DNA from: MGIIa-L3 sp038150305
GTDB lineage: Archaea > Thermoplasmatota > Poseidoniia > Poseidoniales > Poseidoniaceae
DNA length: 64,000 bases
Direction: 5' to 3'
Assembly: GCA_038150305.1 (NCBI GenBank)
Contig: JAYOTG010000009.1
Span: 1-64,000, forward strand
A program made the position numbers and the translations under genes. Every line of letters begins with the position of its first letter. Position 1 is the first letter of the stretch. Shown in pieces: positions 24,955-32,837 of the stretch. The notes under the pieces were generated by a model. That model saw only the letters and a program-made list of their open reading frames with translations. It was not told where the DNA came from and did not search any database.

Positions 24955-26650
24955 ACTCACGGAGGGCCCGAAGGGCCGGGCTCGACGGTAGTCGATCGAG
25001 GCAGGCGTGTGCCGCAGCGTGATAGGACGTGGCCCGTTCCCGACCGTACGCGATGGAACCGGAGGCTTCCAGGCCCTTGTGCGCGGCTTCGATGTCTGCG
25101 GACGTGGCCTCCTCCCCCTTGCCAAGGGCCTGCAACAGGGCGTCTTTGGCAGGTCCGTCAGGCTGGTCCAGCGCGTGAATCACCATCAGCGTCCGCTTGC
25201 CTTGGGCAACGTCTGAACCGGCTGGCTTCCCGAGCGTCGCGGTGTCGGACACCACGTCGATGAGGTCGTCCATCAACTGGAAGCACAAGCCCACGTTGAG
25301 GCCCCACTCGCGCATGCAATCGACGGTGTCCTCGTCGGCGCCCGAGAGCAAGGCGCCAAGTTCGGAACATACCTGAAACATGACAGCAGTTTTTCCCTCG
25401 ATCATTTCGATGTACCTTGGTTCCGTGACGTTGCTCTCGTGTTCGAATTCAATGTCGAGCTGCTGACCTTCCGAGACGCGACGAACCATCCAAGCGATGC
25501 GCTCGACGATGTCGGGAAGCAGGGCCATGTCGAAACCAGGTGCGTCGCACAGGTGCTCGAAGGCGATGGCCAGCATCGCGTCGCCGGCGTTGATCGCCGT
25601 GGGCATGTCATAGGCCACGTGGACCGCTGGACGCCCGCGCCGGACGGGGTCATCGTCCATGATGTCGTCATGGACGAGCGTGAAGTTGTGGATGATCTCG
25701 ATGGCCGAGCCCACATCGAGCAAGCCGCTGTGGGTGTCTCCGATCGCCTTGGCCACGAGCCACGGCAAGGACGCGCGCATGCGCTTGCCGCCTCCCTCGA
25801 TTAGGTGCATCATGGCTTGACCCAAGCGCGGATGGCGGGAGGCGGTCAGACGGGATGCAATACGGGATTCGATCAGGGGCAGCACTTCCAGCACCGAGGT
25901 GCGGAGGTCCGCTCCGACTGCGCCGGGGAGCATGTGGCTGACGTCCCCGAGGTCGTGGATGTGCTCGTCGAAGAGGGCTTGGTGCTCTTCCTTGGAGGCT
26001 GCGTTCCACCATGCATCGTCCATCAGACGTGCTGCGATGCAACGGAACCACGGCGCAACGGGGTGCTCAGGGTCCTCTTCGATCAACATGGCTTCCATGT
26101 CGTCTTGACTGACCCATCGGATTTCGGCCACTTCATTGGGATTCGGTTTCACCTCGAGGTCTTTGACCCGGCCCACCAGGAGGTGGTCGACCTCGCGCTC
26201 GATCCAGGTCTCGTCTTGGCGCGCCTGGTACCGGAAACGACCGACGTAGGTCAAATCGTCCACCGACACCGATTCAATCCCCAATTCTTGCTTCAGTTTC
26301 CGAACGGCGGCCGTTCGGACCCCCAATCCGTCTGCCTCTTCGCGTTCTTCAGGGACATCCAGGGGGTGGGAACAACAGGTGTTGGCCCAGATCCCGGGGA
26401 AGGTGATTTTGTCGTCGGCACGGCGTTGCAAAAGGAGCCTGCTGTTCTGGTCGAACAGCATCACGGAAAACGCCCGGTGATAGGCACCCGCGCCACGGTG
26501 CGCGTTGACCTTGGAGGCCCGCCCAAGCGGGCGGTCCATCTCGTCCACAAGGATGACGGCTTCAGCCATCATGTCGACCTGCTCCGGGTCAAAACCGTCG
26601 AGTGCCTCGGCGTCGGCTTCAGCGACATCGGTCCTCATGGCGGAAGCCAT
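24923..26650 (-). CDS. Fused type I isopentenyl-diphosphate isomerase and prenyl diphosphate synthase
   Basis: A 575-residue protein with two complete enzymes. Residues about 30-230 are a type I (Nudix-fold) IPP isomerase: the catalytic Cys is in TCCSHPL (residues 92-93), followed by GVRTAAVRKLKQELGI, REVDHLL and a C-terminal WF...WW region as in eukaryotic IDI1. Residues about 240-575 are a trans-prenyl synthase, probably GGPP synthase: GGGKR (286-290), first Asp-rich motif DDIMD (328-332) and second DDLID (461-465). Together they would convert IPP to DMAPP and elongate it for archaeal lipids. It follows isopentenyl phosphate kinase by 25 bases. The start is taken at ATG 26650; the upstream frame overlaps the kinase gene. 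Confidence 0.93.
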   Translation of the reverse strand: MASAMRTDVAEADAEALDGFDPEQVDMMAEAVILVDEMDRPLGRASKVNAHRGAGAYHRAFSVMLFDQNSRLLLQRRADDKITFPGIWANTCCSHPLDVPEEREEADGLGVRTAAVRKLKQELGIESVSVDDLTYVGRFRYQARQDETWIEREVDHLLVGRVKDLEVKPNPNEVAEIRWVSQDDMEAMLIEEDPEHPVAPWFRCIAARLMDDAWWNAASKEEHQALFDEHIHDLGDVSHMLPGAVGADLRTSVLEVLPLIESRIASRLTASRHPRLGQAMMHLIEGGGKRMRASLPWLVAKAIGDTHSGLLDVGSAIEIIHNFTLVHDDIMDDDPVRRGRPAVHVAYDMPTAINAGDAMLAIAFEHLCDAPGFDMALLPDIVERIAWMVRRVSEGQQLDIEFEHESNVTEPRYIEMIEGKTAVMFQVCSELGALLSGADEDTVDCMREWGLNVGLCFQLMDDLIDVVSDTATLGKPAGSDVAQGKRTLMVIHALDQPDGPAKDALLQALGKGEEATSADIEAAHKGLEASGSIAYGRERATSYHAAAHACLDRLPSSPALRALREFTDLQLARLS

Positions 26651-26675
26651 GTCGGTCGGTGTGGCCTGCGACACT

Positions 26676-27491
26676 TCATCCCTTCTGCGCCGCAGGGAAG
26701 CGTGTTCCTCGCACAGGGCGCCCCAGCATGGCCGCCTCAAGGCGGCCTTCGACTTCGCCGTTCACGAACCACGTCTCGATGCCGTGCCGTGCGATGCTTT
26801 TGGCGCGCTGGACCTTGAGGCCAATGCCCCCGGTCACGTCCATGTCCTCGGCGTGAACGCCCACAAATTCTGCGTCGTCGTGCCAGACCTCGATCAAATC
26901 CTCTTCCGTGGCCTCATGCGGAGGCTTCCTGAGAACCCCATCGGCCCCGCCCATGGCAAACACCACGCGCGAGACGTCGGGCAATTCAACCGCACAACGG
27001 TGCACCAGATCGTCTCCGGACAGGATGCCAAATGCTGCGGGCCCTTCGACGGGGACCACATCACCCCACGTGACAGGGACCACGTCGCTCGGTTGAAGCG
27101 GGTGAAGGTCACCGATGAAGTTCGTTCCCAAACCGACGGCCCAACGGTGTGGAGGGTGCGTGCTGGTCGCAAGGCCAGCGTCATGCAGGGCTTGCGTCAC
27201 GTGCTCGGCAAGCCGCATCATGTCCTCGCGCACCCGTTCGACGGCCTCGTCTTGGTCTGTGCAGCCGTCGTTCCCTCGTGCATCCGATCGTCCATCCTCA
27301 AGGCGCCATGCTTTGGCGCGGAGGTGGCCAAATGAGCCAGCGCCATGCACGACCAGCACCCGGACGCCCTGATGCGCTGCGGCTGCAATCTCCTTCGCCA
27401 AGCGGTTCAATCGGTCCGCATGAACGGTGGTCATACGCGACTTTTCCGTGATCAGGCCACCCCCGAGTTTCACCACAACGGCGGGGGGCAT
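26676..27491 (-). CDS. ipk: Isopentenyl phosphate kinase
   Basis: A 271-residue amino-acid-kinase-fold enzyme that phosphorylates isopentenyl phosphate to IPP, the last precursor step of the archaeal mevalonate pathway. Family motifs are VKLGGGLITEKSRM at the N-terminus, VHGAGSFGHLRA with the catalytic His of this family, and the nucleotide-binding VFAMGGADGVLRKPP with DVTGGIGLKV. The ATG at 27491 was chosen because TCATGAAG lies 28 bases upstream and the family N-terminus starts there. The downstream fused isomerase/prenyl synthase would use its product directly. Confidence 0.93.
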   Translation of the reverse strand: MPPAVVVKLGGGLITEKSRMTTVHADRLNRLAKEIAAAAHQGVRVLVVHGAGSFGHLRAKAWRLEDGRSDARGNDGCTDQDEAVERVREDMMRLAEHVTQALHDAGLATSTHPPHRWAVGLGTNFIGDLHPLQPSDVVPVTWGDVVPVEGPAAFGILSGDDLVHRCAVELPDVSRVVFAMGGADGVLRKPPHEATEEDLIEVWHDDAEFVGVHAEDMDVTGGIGLKVQRAKSIARHGIETWFVNGEVEGRLEAAMLGRPVRGTRFPAAQKG

Positions 27492-27510
27492 GGTGGGTCC
27501 ACGGCCCGCC

Positions 27511-27520
27511 GCTTCATGAG
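27511..27520 (-). promoter_or_regulatory. TATA-like element for isopentenyl phosphate kinase
   Basis: CTCATGAAGC on the minus strand; its T is 28 bases upstream of the ATG at 27491. Confidence 0.45.
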
Positions 27521-27534
27521 GGTGCCTCGCGAGG

Positions 27535-27542
27535 ATTGAAGA
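27535..27542 (+). promoter_or_regulatory. TATA-like element TTGAAGA for the coiled-coil zinc-ribbon gene
   Basis: ATTGAAGA lies 30 bases before ATG 27566. The TTG could be mistaken for a start codon, but the same element sits at the same distance before the archaeosortase and other genes. Confidence 0.45.
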
Positions 27543-27565
27543 CGGACCGCACTCACAGAGCACCC

Positions 27566-27892
27566 ATGGGCGACGAAGCAACGGTGGACGTGTTCATGCG
27601 TCATCTGCAGGCTGAACTCGAAGCCACGGCGTCCATCGCTGACGCCGTTGAGCGTGAACAGCGCCGCCGGCAACTGGAAGCCGCGCTCCAAGAGGCGATG
27701 CGCTTTCTGGCCGCGTACGGCGAGCGCGTTCGTTTGGGCTTGGACCCAACCCAGGTCGTGCGCCCTCAACAGCGCACCGTCGAATCCGAGGTCCGCGAAA
27801 CGATGTCGACCTTGGCGGCTGGCGTCTGCGAGACGTGCGGTGCCATGCTCGATCCTGAGCTGGACTTCTGCCCAGCCTGTGGCGCGCGGTAA
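27566..27892 (+). CDS. Small coiled-coil protein with C-terminal zinc ribbon
   Basis: A 108-residue protein. Residues about 5-60 form a Glu/Arg/Ala-rich helix likely to be a coiled coil. The last 25 residues hold a zinc ribbon (CETCGAML then CPACGAR). No enzyme motif is seen. It could be a nucleic-acid or protein-binding adaptor. The stop lies directly beside the stop of the convergent kptA gene. Start chosen by promoter spacing rather than an in-frame TTG at 27536. Confidence 0.65.
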   Translation: MGDEATVDVFMRHLQAELEATASIADAVEREQRRRQLEAALQEAMRFLAAYGERVRLGLDPTQVVRPQQRTVESEVRETMSTLAAGVCETCGAMLDPELDFCPACGAR

Positions 27893-28576
27893 TCACTCTT
27901 CTTCGTCCCAGCGGGCGAAGGTTTCCTGGACGATGGGGTCGTCTTCGCCAACGGGGTACAGGGCCGCAGGTGGGACCTCGTCGGTGAGGAACACGGTGGT
28001 TCCAGCACGGTAGATGGTGTGCCCGTCAGCGATGGCGCGGATGGTGTCCACTTCGATGATCGAGGGACGTCCGATGCGCACGTGCCCGGCCTCCAGGGCG
28101 TTGGCGATGGTGCGCGAGAGGTGGATGTGCTTGCGGTCGCCCGACAGGATGCCGAACTTGAGCAGGGATTCGACCTCACTGGCTTCGCAGGGCCAATACA
28201 GCGCCTCGGGAATGTCGTCCGTGGGCAGGTCGAGTTCGATTTCGATGGAGTGGCCGTAGGTGGCGCGGATCATCTCGTTCTCCACTTGCCAGCGTCCCTT
28301 CTCGTCCGCGTTGGCGATGGCCTCGAAGTGCCATGCGCGCACCCAGTGCAGGTGGCGGCGGCTGTCGGCGATGGCCTTGGACAGTTCGCGGGTCTCGACC
28401 CAGCCATTGATGTCCATGTCGACGTTGAACTTTTCCGGAGCGTGGCGCAGCACGAGGGCCAAAATTCGGCCAACGGCGTTGGCTTCGCGGTCCGACATGA
28501 TGAATTTCCCTTCCTCGTTGCAGACCGGGCAGTTCGTTCCAGAGAAATGACCGTGCTCTCGACACTGGCGCAGCAT
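27893..28576 (-). CDS. kptA: RNA 2'-phosphotransferase (Tpt1/KptA)
   Basis: A 227-residue NAD-dependent enzyme that removes the 2'-phosphate left at RNA splice junctions. The N-terminus has the archaeal zinc-finger form (CREHGHFSGTNCPVC). The core follows with LRHAPEKFNVDMDINGWV, ATYGHSIEIEL, KHIHLSRTIANAL and the ADGHTIYRAGTTVFLT segment. The frame is open upstream, but ATG 28576 has TATGAAC 28 bases upstream; ATG 28603 would overlap that element. It may act after tRNA intron splicing or in removal of 2'-phosphates of other origin. Confidence 0.88.
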   Translation of the reverse strand: MLRQCREHGHFSGTNCPVCNEEGKFIMSDREANAVGRILALVLRHAPEKFNVDMDINGWVETRELSKAIADSRRHLHWVRAWHFEAIANADEKGRWQVENEMIRATYGHSIEIELDLPTDDIPEALYWPCEASEVESLLKFGILSGDRKHIHLSRTIANALEAGHVRIGRPSIIEVDTIRAIADGHTIYRAGTTVFLTDEVPPAALYPVGEDDPIVQETFARWDEEE

Positions 28577-28597
28577 GATTTCCCGCCCCCGCGCGTG

Positions 28598-28606
28598 GTT
28601 CATAGC
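28598..28606 (-). promoter_or_regulatory. TATA-like element for kptA
   Basis: GCTATGAAC on the minus strand. The T of TATGA is 28 bases upstream of ATG 28576, and the element would be destroyed as a promoter if ATG 28603 were the start. Confidence 0.4.
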
Positions 28607-28659
28607 ATCATCGGCCTCGGCCACCGTGATGGTCAAGTGCCGGGGGTGGATGGAGACAC

Positions 28660-29829
28660 ATGGTCGACGTCGCGATGGTCGGCGCAGGACAAACGCCCTA
28701 CGGCACGCATCCAGCCGCGATGAAGGACATGTGGGCCGATGCGGTGCGCGCCTGTTTCGACACGATCGACGGTGACCTTGCCCCCGCTTCGGTGGACGAG
28801 GTCTTCCTCGGTTCGACCGCTTTTGGCGGGGGCCAGCTCGGCAACACGGCGGCCTACCTCGCCGAGCATGCAGGCATGGCCGGCGTCCCCGCCCGGCGCA
28901 TTGAGAACGCCTGTGCATCCTCCGGATTTGCGCTGCGCGACGGTTGGGCGGCGATCGCCAGCGGTCGCGCAGACGTGGTCGTGGTTGGCGGCGTGGAGAA
29001 AATGAACGACCTCACGCCGGAACGGAAGCGGTACTGGCTCGGCGTGTCCGGCGACACCGAATGGGAACGTTTGGCCGGCTTGACCTTTCCTGGTACTTAC
29101 GCGCTGATGGCGCGGAGGCACATGCACGAACACGGTTCAACCCACGACGATTTGGTCCACATCAGCGTCAAGAATCACGCGCATGCCTTGGAGAACCCTG
29201 TTGCGCATCTGCGTAAGGACGTCTCCTTTGAGAAAGCCGCCGGCGGGATGGTCATCGCGGATCCCTTGACCCTGTACGACTGCTGCCCGACCTCGGACGG
29301 TGCGGCTTGTGTGGTGCTGGCTTCTGCCGATGTGGCTCGCACATTGACGGACACACCGGTGTGGATGCGGGGCAGTGGAGCGGCCTCCGACCATCTCGCC
29401 CTGCACGACAGGCCCAGCCTCACGACCCTTGCTGCAACCCGTTCGGCTGCCTCCCAGGCCTATGCGCAGTCCGGAATCACTGCGTCGGATCTCGACCTGG
29501 TCGAGGTGCACGATTGCTTTACCGTCGCGGAATTGTTGGCCACCGAAGACCTCGGACTGACCGAACGCGGTCAAGGCGGCGTTTTCGCTCGCGACGGTGA
29601 AGGCCGACGCAACGAAGGCCGGACCACGGTGAATGGCTCTGGCGGATTGAAGGCCAAGGGGCACCCGCTGGGTGCAACCGGAGCCGGACAAGCGGTCGAG
29701 GTGTTCAAGCAATTGCGTGGCGACGCCGGTCCGCGTCAAGTCCGTGATGCCGAGGTCGGTCTCACGCACAACGTCGGTGGCTCAGGTGCCACCTGTGCAG
29801 TTCACGTGTTCGGGAGGTCGCTTGAATGA
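28660..29829 (+). CDS. Thiolase-family acyltransferase (SCP-x type)
   Basis: A 389-residue thiolase. The nucleophilic Cys is residue 85 in RIENACASSGFA. The second active-site segment is LVEVHDCFTVAEL, and the GHPLGATGAG motif carries the general-base His. The HDCFT form and the C-terminal NVGGSGAT place it in the SCP-x/archaeal acetoacetyl-CoA thiolase group, which in archaea forms complexes with HMG-CoA synthase and a DUF35 protein. A DUF35-like gene overlaps its stop, which supports a role in the mevalonate pathway or in acyl-CoA degradation; no HMG-CoA synthase is in the window. GGATGGAG precedes the ATG. Confidence 0.88.
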   Translation: MVDVAMVGAGQTPYGTHPAAMKDMWADAVRACFDTIDGDLAPASVDEVFLGSTAFGGGQLGNTAAYLAEHAGMAGVPARRIENACASSGFALRDGWAAIASGRADVVVVGGVEKMNDLTPERKRYWLGVSGDTEWERLAGLTFPGTYALMARRHMHEHGSTHDDLVHISVKNHAHALENPVAHLRKDVSFEKAAGGMVIADPLTLYDCCPTSDGAACVVLASADVARTLTDTPVWMRGSGAASDHLALHDRPSLTTLAATRSAASQAYAQSGITASDLDLVEVHDCFTVAELLATEDLGLTERGQGGVFARDGEGRRNEGRTTVNGSGGLKAKGHPLGATGAGQAVEVFKQLRGDAGPRQVRDAEVGLTHNVGGSGATCAVHVFGRSLE

Positions 29830-30644
29830 TCCTTGACGCGCGCGTGGCGGGAAACGCTACAGGCAGCGTCGATGATGGGGTCGTCGTCGCCTCCGTGTTC
29901 CATGTCGGAGACCGTCGCGTGCATGGCCCAGATGCCGATGACCTCACGATCCTCATCGATGCCCTCGAAGCTTGGCGGTACCGCGGGCATGATGGTCCTG
30001 TGGAGCTTGACCTCAACGAAGAAGAGCGACCGATCGTGGCTGCAAGCCTGCCGTGGCTGATCGTGGATGAGGGTGCACAGTACGTGGCGCTCCGATTCCA
30101 GTGTGGTGCAGCCGTGTTGGGTCGCGATGCGAGCATCGACATTGCTGCGATCTCCGTTGCTGCCGAACTTCGCATCGCGGTCGAGGCCGACGCCCATGAA
30201 GCCATCACCGCCGCATGGTCCACGGAGCTGGCAGCATCCAACGTCTCTCAAGGCGCCTACGTTTCCGGTCAGGTGCACGACTTGGGCCTCAATGCCCGGT
30301 TGGGCATGCAAGCCCAAGCCGGGCCGGTTTGGCCTCCGCGTGGGTCCCTCGGCGATGGCGGGTTGCCGGAGCAGGGTGCTTGCCTGTCCATGACCGCACG
30401 TGTGGTCTCATGGACGCGCCTCATCGCGGCGGGATGCCCCTCCGAGTTTGCCATTCGGGCTCCGGCCCTTGGCGGCCTCACGTCGATGATCCTCTCGTTC
30501 GAGGAGGGGCCCTCTGGCGTGTTCCTCCATGTGGACGGTCATGCAAACGACGTGAGCATCGACGATGTCGCGCAGCTTGTGGTGCGGCGCGTCTACGCAC
30601 AGGATGGCGTGCTCCGTTATGGGCGCAAGGCGATTCGCGCCTGA
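29826..30644 (+). CDS. DUF35 OB-fold-like partner of the thiolase, without zinc ribbon
   Basis: A 272-residue protein whose ATG overlaps the thiolase stop (ATGA). The C-terminal 95 residues resemble the OB-fold half of DUF35 acyl-CoA-binding proteins: VVSWTRLIAAGCPSEFAIRA, then a beta-rich stretch, DVSIDDVAQLVVRR and YGRKAIR. The usual N-terminal rubredoxin-like zinc ribbon is absent; instead there are about 170 residues of unknown fold with only one Cys. DUF35 proteins bridge thiolase and HMG-CoA synthase and pass acetoacetyl-CoA between them. Assignment rests on the C-terminal pattern and the gene neighbour. Confidence 0.65.
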   Translation: MILDARVAGNATGSVDDGVVVASVFHVGDRRVHGPDADDLTILIDALEAWRYRGHDGPVELDLNEEERPIVAASLPWLIVDEGAQYVALRFQCGAAVLGRDASIDIAAISVAAELRIAVEADAHEAITAAWSTELAASNVSQGAYVSGQVHDLGLNARLGMQAQAGPVWPPRGSLGDGGLPEQGACLSMTARVVSWTRLIAAGCPSEFAIRAPALGGLTSMILSFEEGPSGVFLHVDGHANDVSIDDVAQLVVRRVYAQDGVLRYGRKAIRA

Positions 30645-30654
30645 CCATGGACAC

Positions 30655-30663
30655 CTTGAAGTC
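30655..30663 (+). promoter_or_regulatory. TATA-like element for the double zinc-ribbon protein
   Basis: CTTGAAGTC, with the first T of TTGAAG 30 bases before ATG 30686, matches the recurrent element of this window. Confidence 0.4.
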
Positions 30664-30685
30664 CGGTCTCGGTTCATCGTGAAGC

Positions 30686-31699
30686 ATGGCTGGATACAAT
30701 CCCCGCCGTGGTCGACGCGAAGCAGCAGACAATCTCGCCGTCGACGAGGAGGGGGATTGCCCACGCTGCGGTGGGGACGCGCAGCCTTCGACGATGTCTG
30801 GTTACCTCGCTTGCTCAAAGTGCAGTTACGAATGGGCGGATCCAAACCACGTGGAACAAAGGGCGGGTCCAACACGTGACGACCACCATTACAACGCCGG
30901 CTTGGTCGACCAATTCAAGCAAGACCTCCAATCGGGGGAACTGCGCGGCATGCTTGGGATCGACAAGGGCCTCTCGGGTGAGCAGGAAGCCAGCCTCAAG
31001 CGGTTGGAAGACAAGTGGATGAGCGGCATGCAGGGTCACTTCAACGCCGCTGCCGAGGAGCGAAAGCCGTTGATGATCAGTTTCGATGACGACGACAACA
31101 TCGTGTCCACTCACGTCGCCGCCTTCCATATCCTGACCAACGATTTCGACGGAGGGGAAGAACTCCGCTTGGAGTATCCCGGCTACGGCACGGAATTCTA
31201 CGCCTACAACGAATCCAGCCCAACAGGATGGAAGCGTGGCCGCACCAAAGAGGACACCGCTCGCTCGATCACGAACACCATCAACCGCCATTCACGCTTG
31301 GTGTATGCGAACCTCGAAGGCAGCAGCATTCAGCTGGAGTTGAGGGAAGAGAGCCTCAAGGCGAGCGCCCTCGTGGTGTTTGCTGACGATCCCGGTGGCC
31401 AGGACATCGTCGCCGAAAAGGGCGGCATTCGGCTCGACCACCGGGAAATTCAGGTCATTGACGACTACAAGAGCGTGGTTGAACTCGTGCTTGAAGACGG
31501 CATCATCTCTCCCTCCGAAGACCAACTGCTCTGGGCGATGCGCCAGCAACTTGGCATCGACGATCACCACCACGTGTCCATCGTCATGCAGATGTTTGGC
31601 GATCAAGCTCAGAAAGAATGCACGGGCTGCTCGGGCATGGCCGAGCTTTACCCCGAGCATGCGGCATGGTATTGCCACACCTGTGAAGCGTGGTGCTGA
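30686..31699 (+). CDS. Protein with zinc ribbons at both ends and a TerB-like helical segment
   Basis: A 337-residue protein of unknown function. Residues 24-47 hold a zinc ribbon (CPRCG then CSKC). A charged helical part and a beta-rich middle follow. Near residues 250-295, DYKSVVELVLEDGIISPSED then LLWAMRQQLGI resembles the EF-hand-like helices of TerB/SHOCT-type domains. The C-terminus is a second ribbon (CTGCSGMAELYPEHAAWYCH, then TCEAWC). No membrane segment is seen. It directly precedes the MamK-like actin gene, and could be a partner, though each gene seems to have its own promoter. Confidence 0.65.
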   Translation: MAGYNPRRGRREAADNLAVDEEGDCPRCGGDAQPSTMSGYLACSKCSYEWADPNHVEQRAGPTRDDHHYNAGLVDQFKQDLQSGELRGMLGIDKGLSGEQEASLKRLEDKWMSGMQGHFNAAAEERKPLMISFDDDDNIVSTHVAAFHILTNDFDGGEELRLEYPGYGTEFYAYNESSPTGWKRGRTKEDTARSITNTINRHSRLVYANLEGSSIQLELREESLKASALVVFADDPGGQDIVAEKGGIRLDHREIQVIDDYKSVVELVLEDGIISPSEDQLLWAMRQQLGIDDHHHVSIVMQMFGDQAQKECTGCSGMAELYPEHAAWYCHTCEAWC

Positions 31700-31721
31700 C
31701 CTCAAATCAGCCAAGGGATGG

Positions 31722-31729
31722 TTCATAAG
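31722..31729 (+). promoter_or_regulatory. TATA-like element for the MamK-like actin
   Basis: TTCATAAG lies 28-29 bases upstream of ATG 31751, close in sequence and spacing to the aIF5A promoter. Confidence 0.5.
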
Positions 31730-31750
31730 CGAAACCACGCTCGTGGGCCC

Positions 31751-32776
31751 ATGGCCAAAGAGACGCTTTACATTGGAATCGACCTCGGAACCTTCCGTTC
31801 CGTCATGGTGTCCTCCGCTTCCCACGAAGTGGAAGAGTTGACCGTCATTGGAACCCCCAAGGACCCCGTCGCCCGCAACTTCCTGAAGCGCGACGTGCTC
31901 TTCGGTGAGGAGGCGCTCAAGAACCGTTTGGCGCTGAACCTCTACCGTCCTCTCGAACTTGGTGTCATCAAGGACACCCCCGAGGACCGGCAGTACATCG
32001 CCCACTTCATCACCCACCTCATCGGCCTGTCCGACCCCGAGGACTACGACCGCGTGGTCGCCGTCATCGGTGCCCCGGCCGAAGCGAGCCACGTCGACAA
32101 GACGGCCATCTTCGACGCTGCTGCAGGCTCCGTGAACGCCGCCATGATCATCTCCGAACCCTTTGCTGTGGCCTACGCCCTCGACATGTTGGAGCACACC
32201 CTGGTCATCGACATCGGTGCGGGTACGACCGACCTGTGCCGCGTCTACGGAACCATTCCTGGCCCCGGAGACCAGATGCACACGGGCTACGCTGGCGACT
32301 ACGTCGACAGCCAGATCATCAAGGAAGTCCAAGCCAAGTACAACGGCGCCCAGGTCACCAAGGACATGGCACGCCGCTGGAAGGAACAGCACTCCTTCGT
32401 GTCCACCTCGCCGCCTGAGGACCCCATCATGGTGGACTTCTCCATCGAAGGCAAGGCCATGACCCTCGACATCACCGACTGCGTTCAGCGCGCGTGCGAG
32501 TCCATCGTCGACCCCATCGTCGAGAACGTCAAGAGGCTCATTTCCGAGTCCAACCCGGAGTTCCACGACCAATTCCGTCGCAACATGGTGCTCGCCGGTG
32601 GCGGTTCTGGCATCCGTGGCCTCGGCGCCATGATTGAGCGTCGTCTCTCCGACATGGGTGACGTCAACGTCCACGTCGTCGACGACCCTGTTCGCTTGGG
32701 TGCCATGGGCGGTCTGCGCTTGTCCATGGAAGTCCCCGAGGACATGTGGAAGAACCTCACCCTCGCGTCCCGCTGA
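31751..32776 (+). CDS. MamK-like bacterial-type actin
   Basis: A 341-residue actin-fold ATPase. Nucleotide-binding motifs are GIDLGTFRS (9-17, phosphate 1), a Glu in SEPFAVAYAL (136) as catalytic residue, DIGAGTTDL (154-162, phosphate 2) and AGGGSGIRGL (282-291, adenosine). The sequence resembles MamK, the magnetosome filament protein, more than MreB or ParM in segments I recall: TPKDPVAR, VIGAPAEAS, GTIPGPGDQ, KEQHSFV and the C-terminal PEDMWKNL. It probably polymerises into a cytoplasmic filament; its cargo is unknown. No magnetosome genes are nearby. The start at 31751 follows a TATA-like element at the usual distance. Confidence 0.85.
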   Translation: MAKETLYIGIDLGTFRSVMVSSASHEVEELTVIGTPKDPVARNFLKRDVLFGEEALKNRLALNLYRPLELGVIKDTPEDRQYIAHFITHLIGLSDPEDYDRVVAVIGAPAEASHVDKTAIFDAAAGSVNAAMIISEPFAVAYALDMLEHTLVIDIGAGTTDLCRVYGTIPGPGDQMHTGYAGDYVDSQIIKEVQAKYNGAQVTKDMARRWKEQHSFVSTSPPEDPIMVDFSIEGKAMTLDITDCVQRACESIVDPIVENVKRLISESNPEFHDQFRRNMVLAGGGSGIRGLGAMIERRLSDMGDVNVHVVDDPVRLGAMGGLRLSMEVPEDMWKNLTLASR

Positions 32777-32837
32777 GCGGATTTTGGGACGTCCAGTGCG
32801 ACTAGGCCCCCGTCCAGGAGCCTCGGCAACAGGCCGT

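Noticed and set aside
27536..27538. TTG as start codon of the coiled-coil zinc-ribbon gene
   Set aside because: It lies in a TTGAAGA element 30 bases before an ATG, repeated before other genes; promoter use is more likely.
31751..32776. Possible magnetosome island around the MamK-like gene
   Set aside because: No mamA, mamB, mamE or other magnetosome genes occur nearby; the resemblance is limited to the actin.
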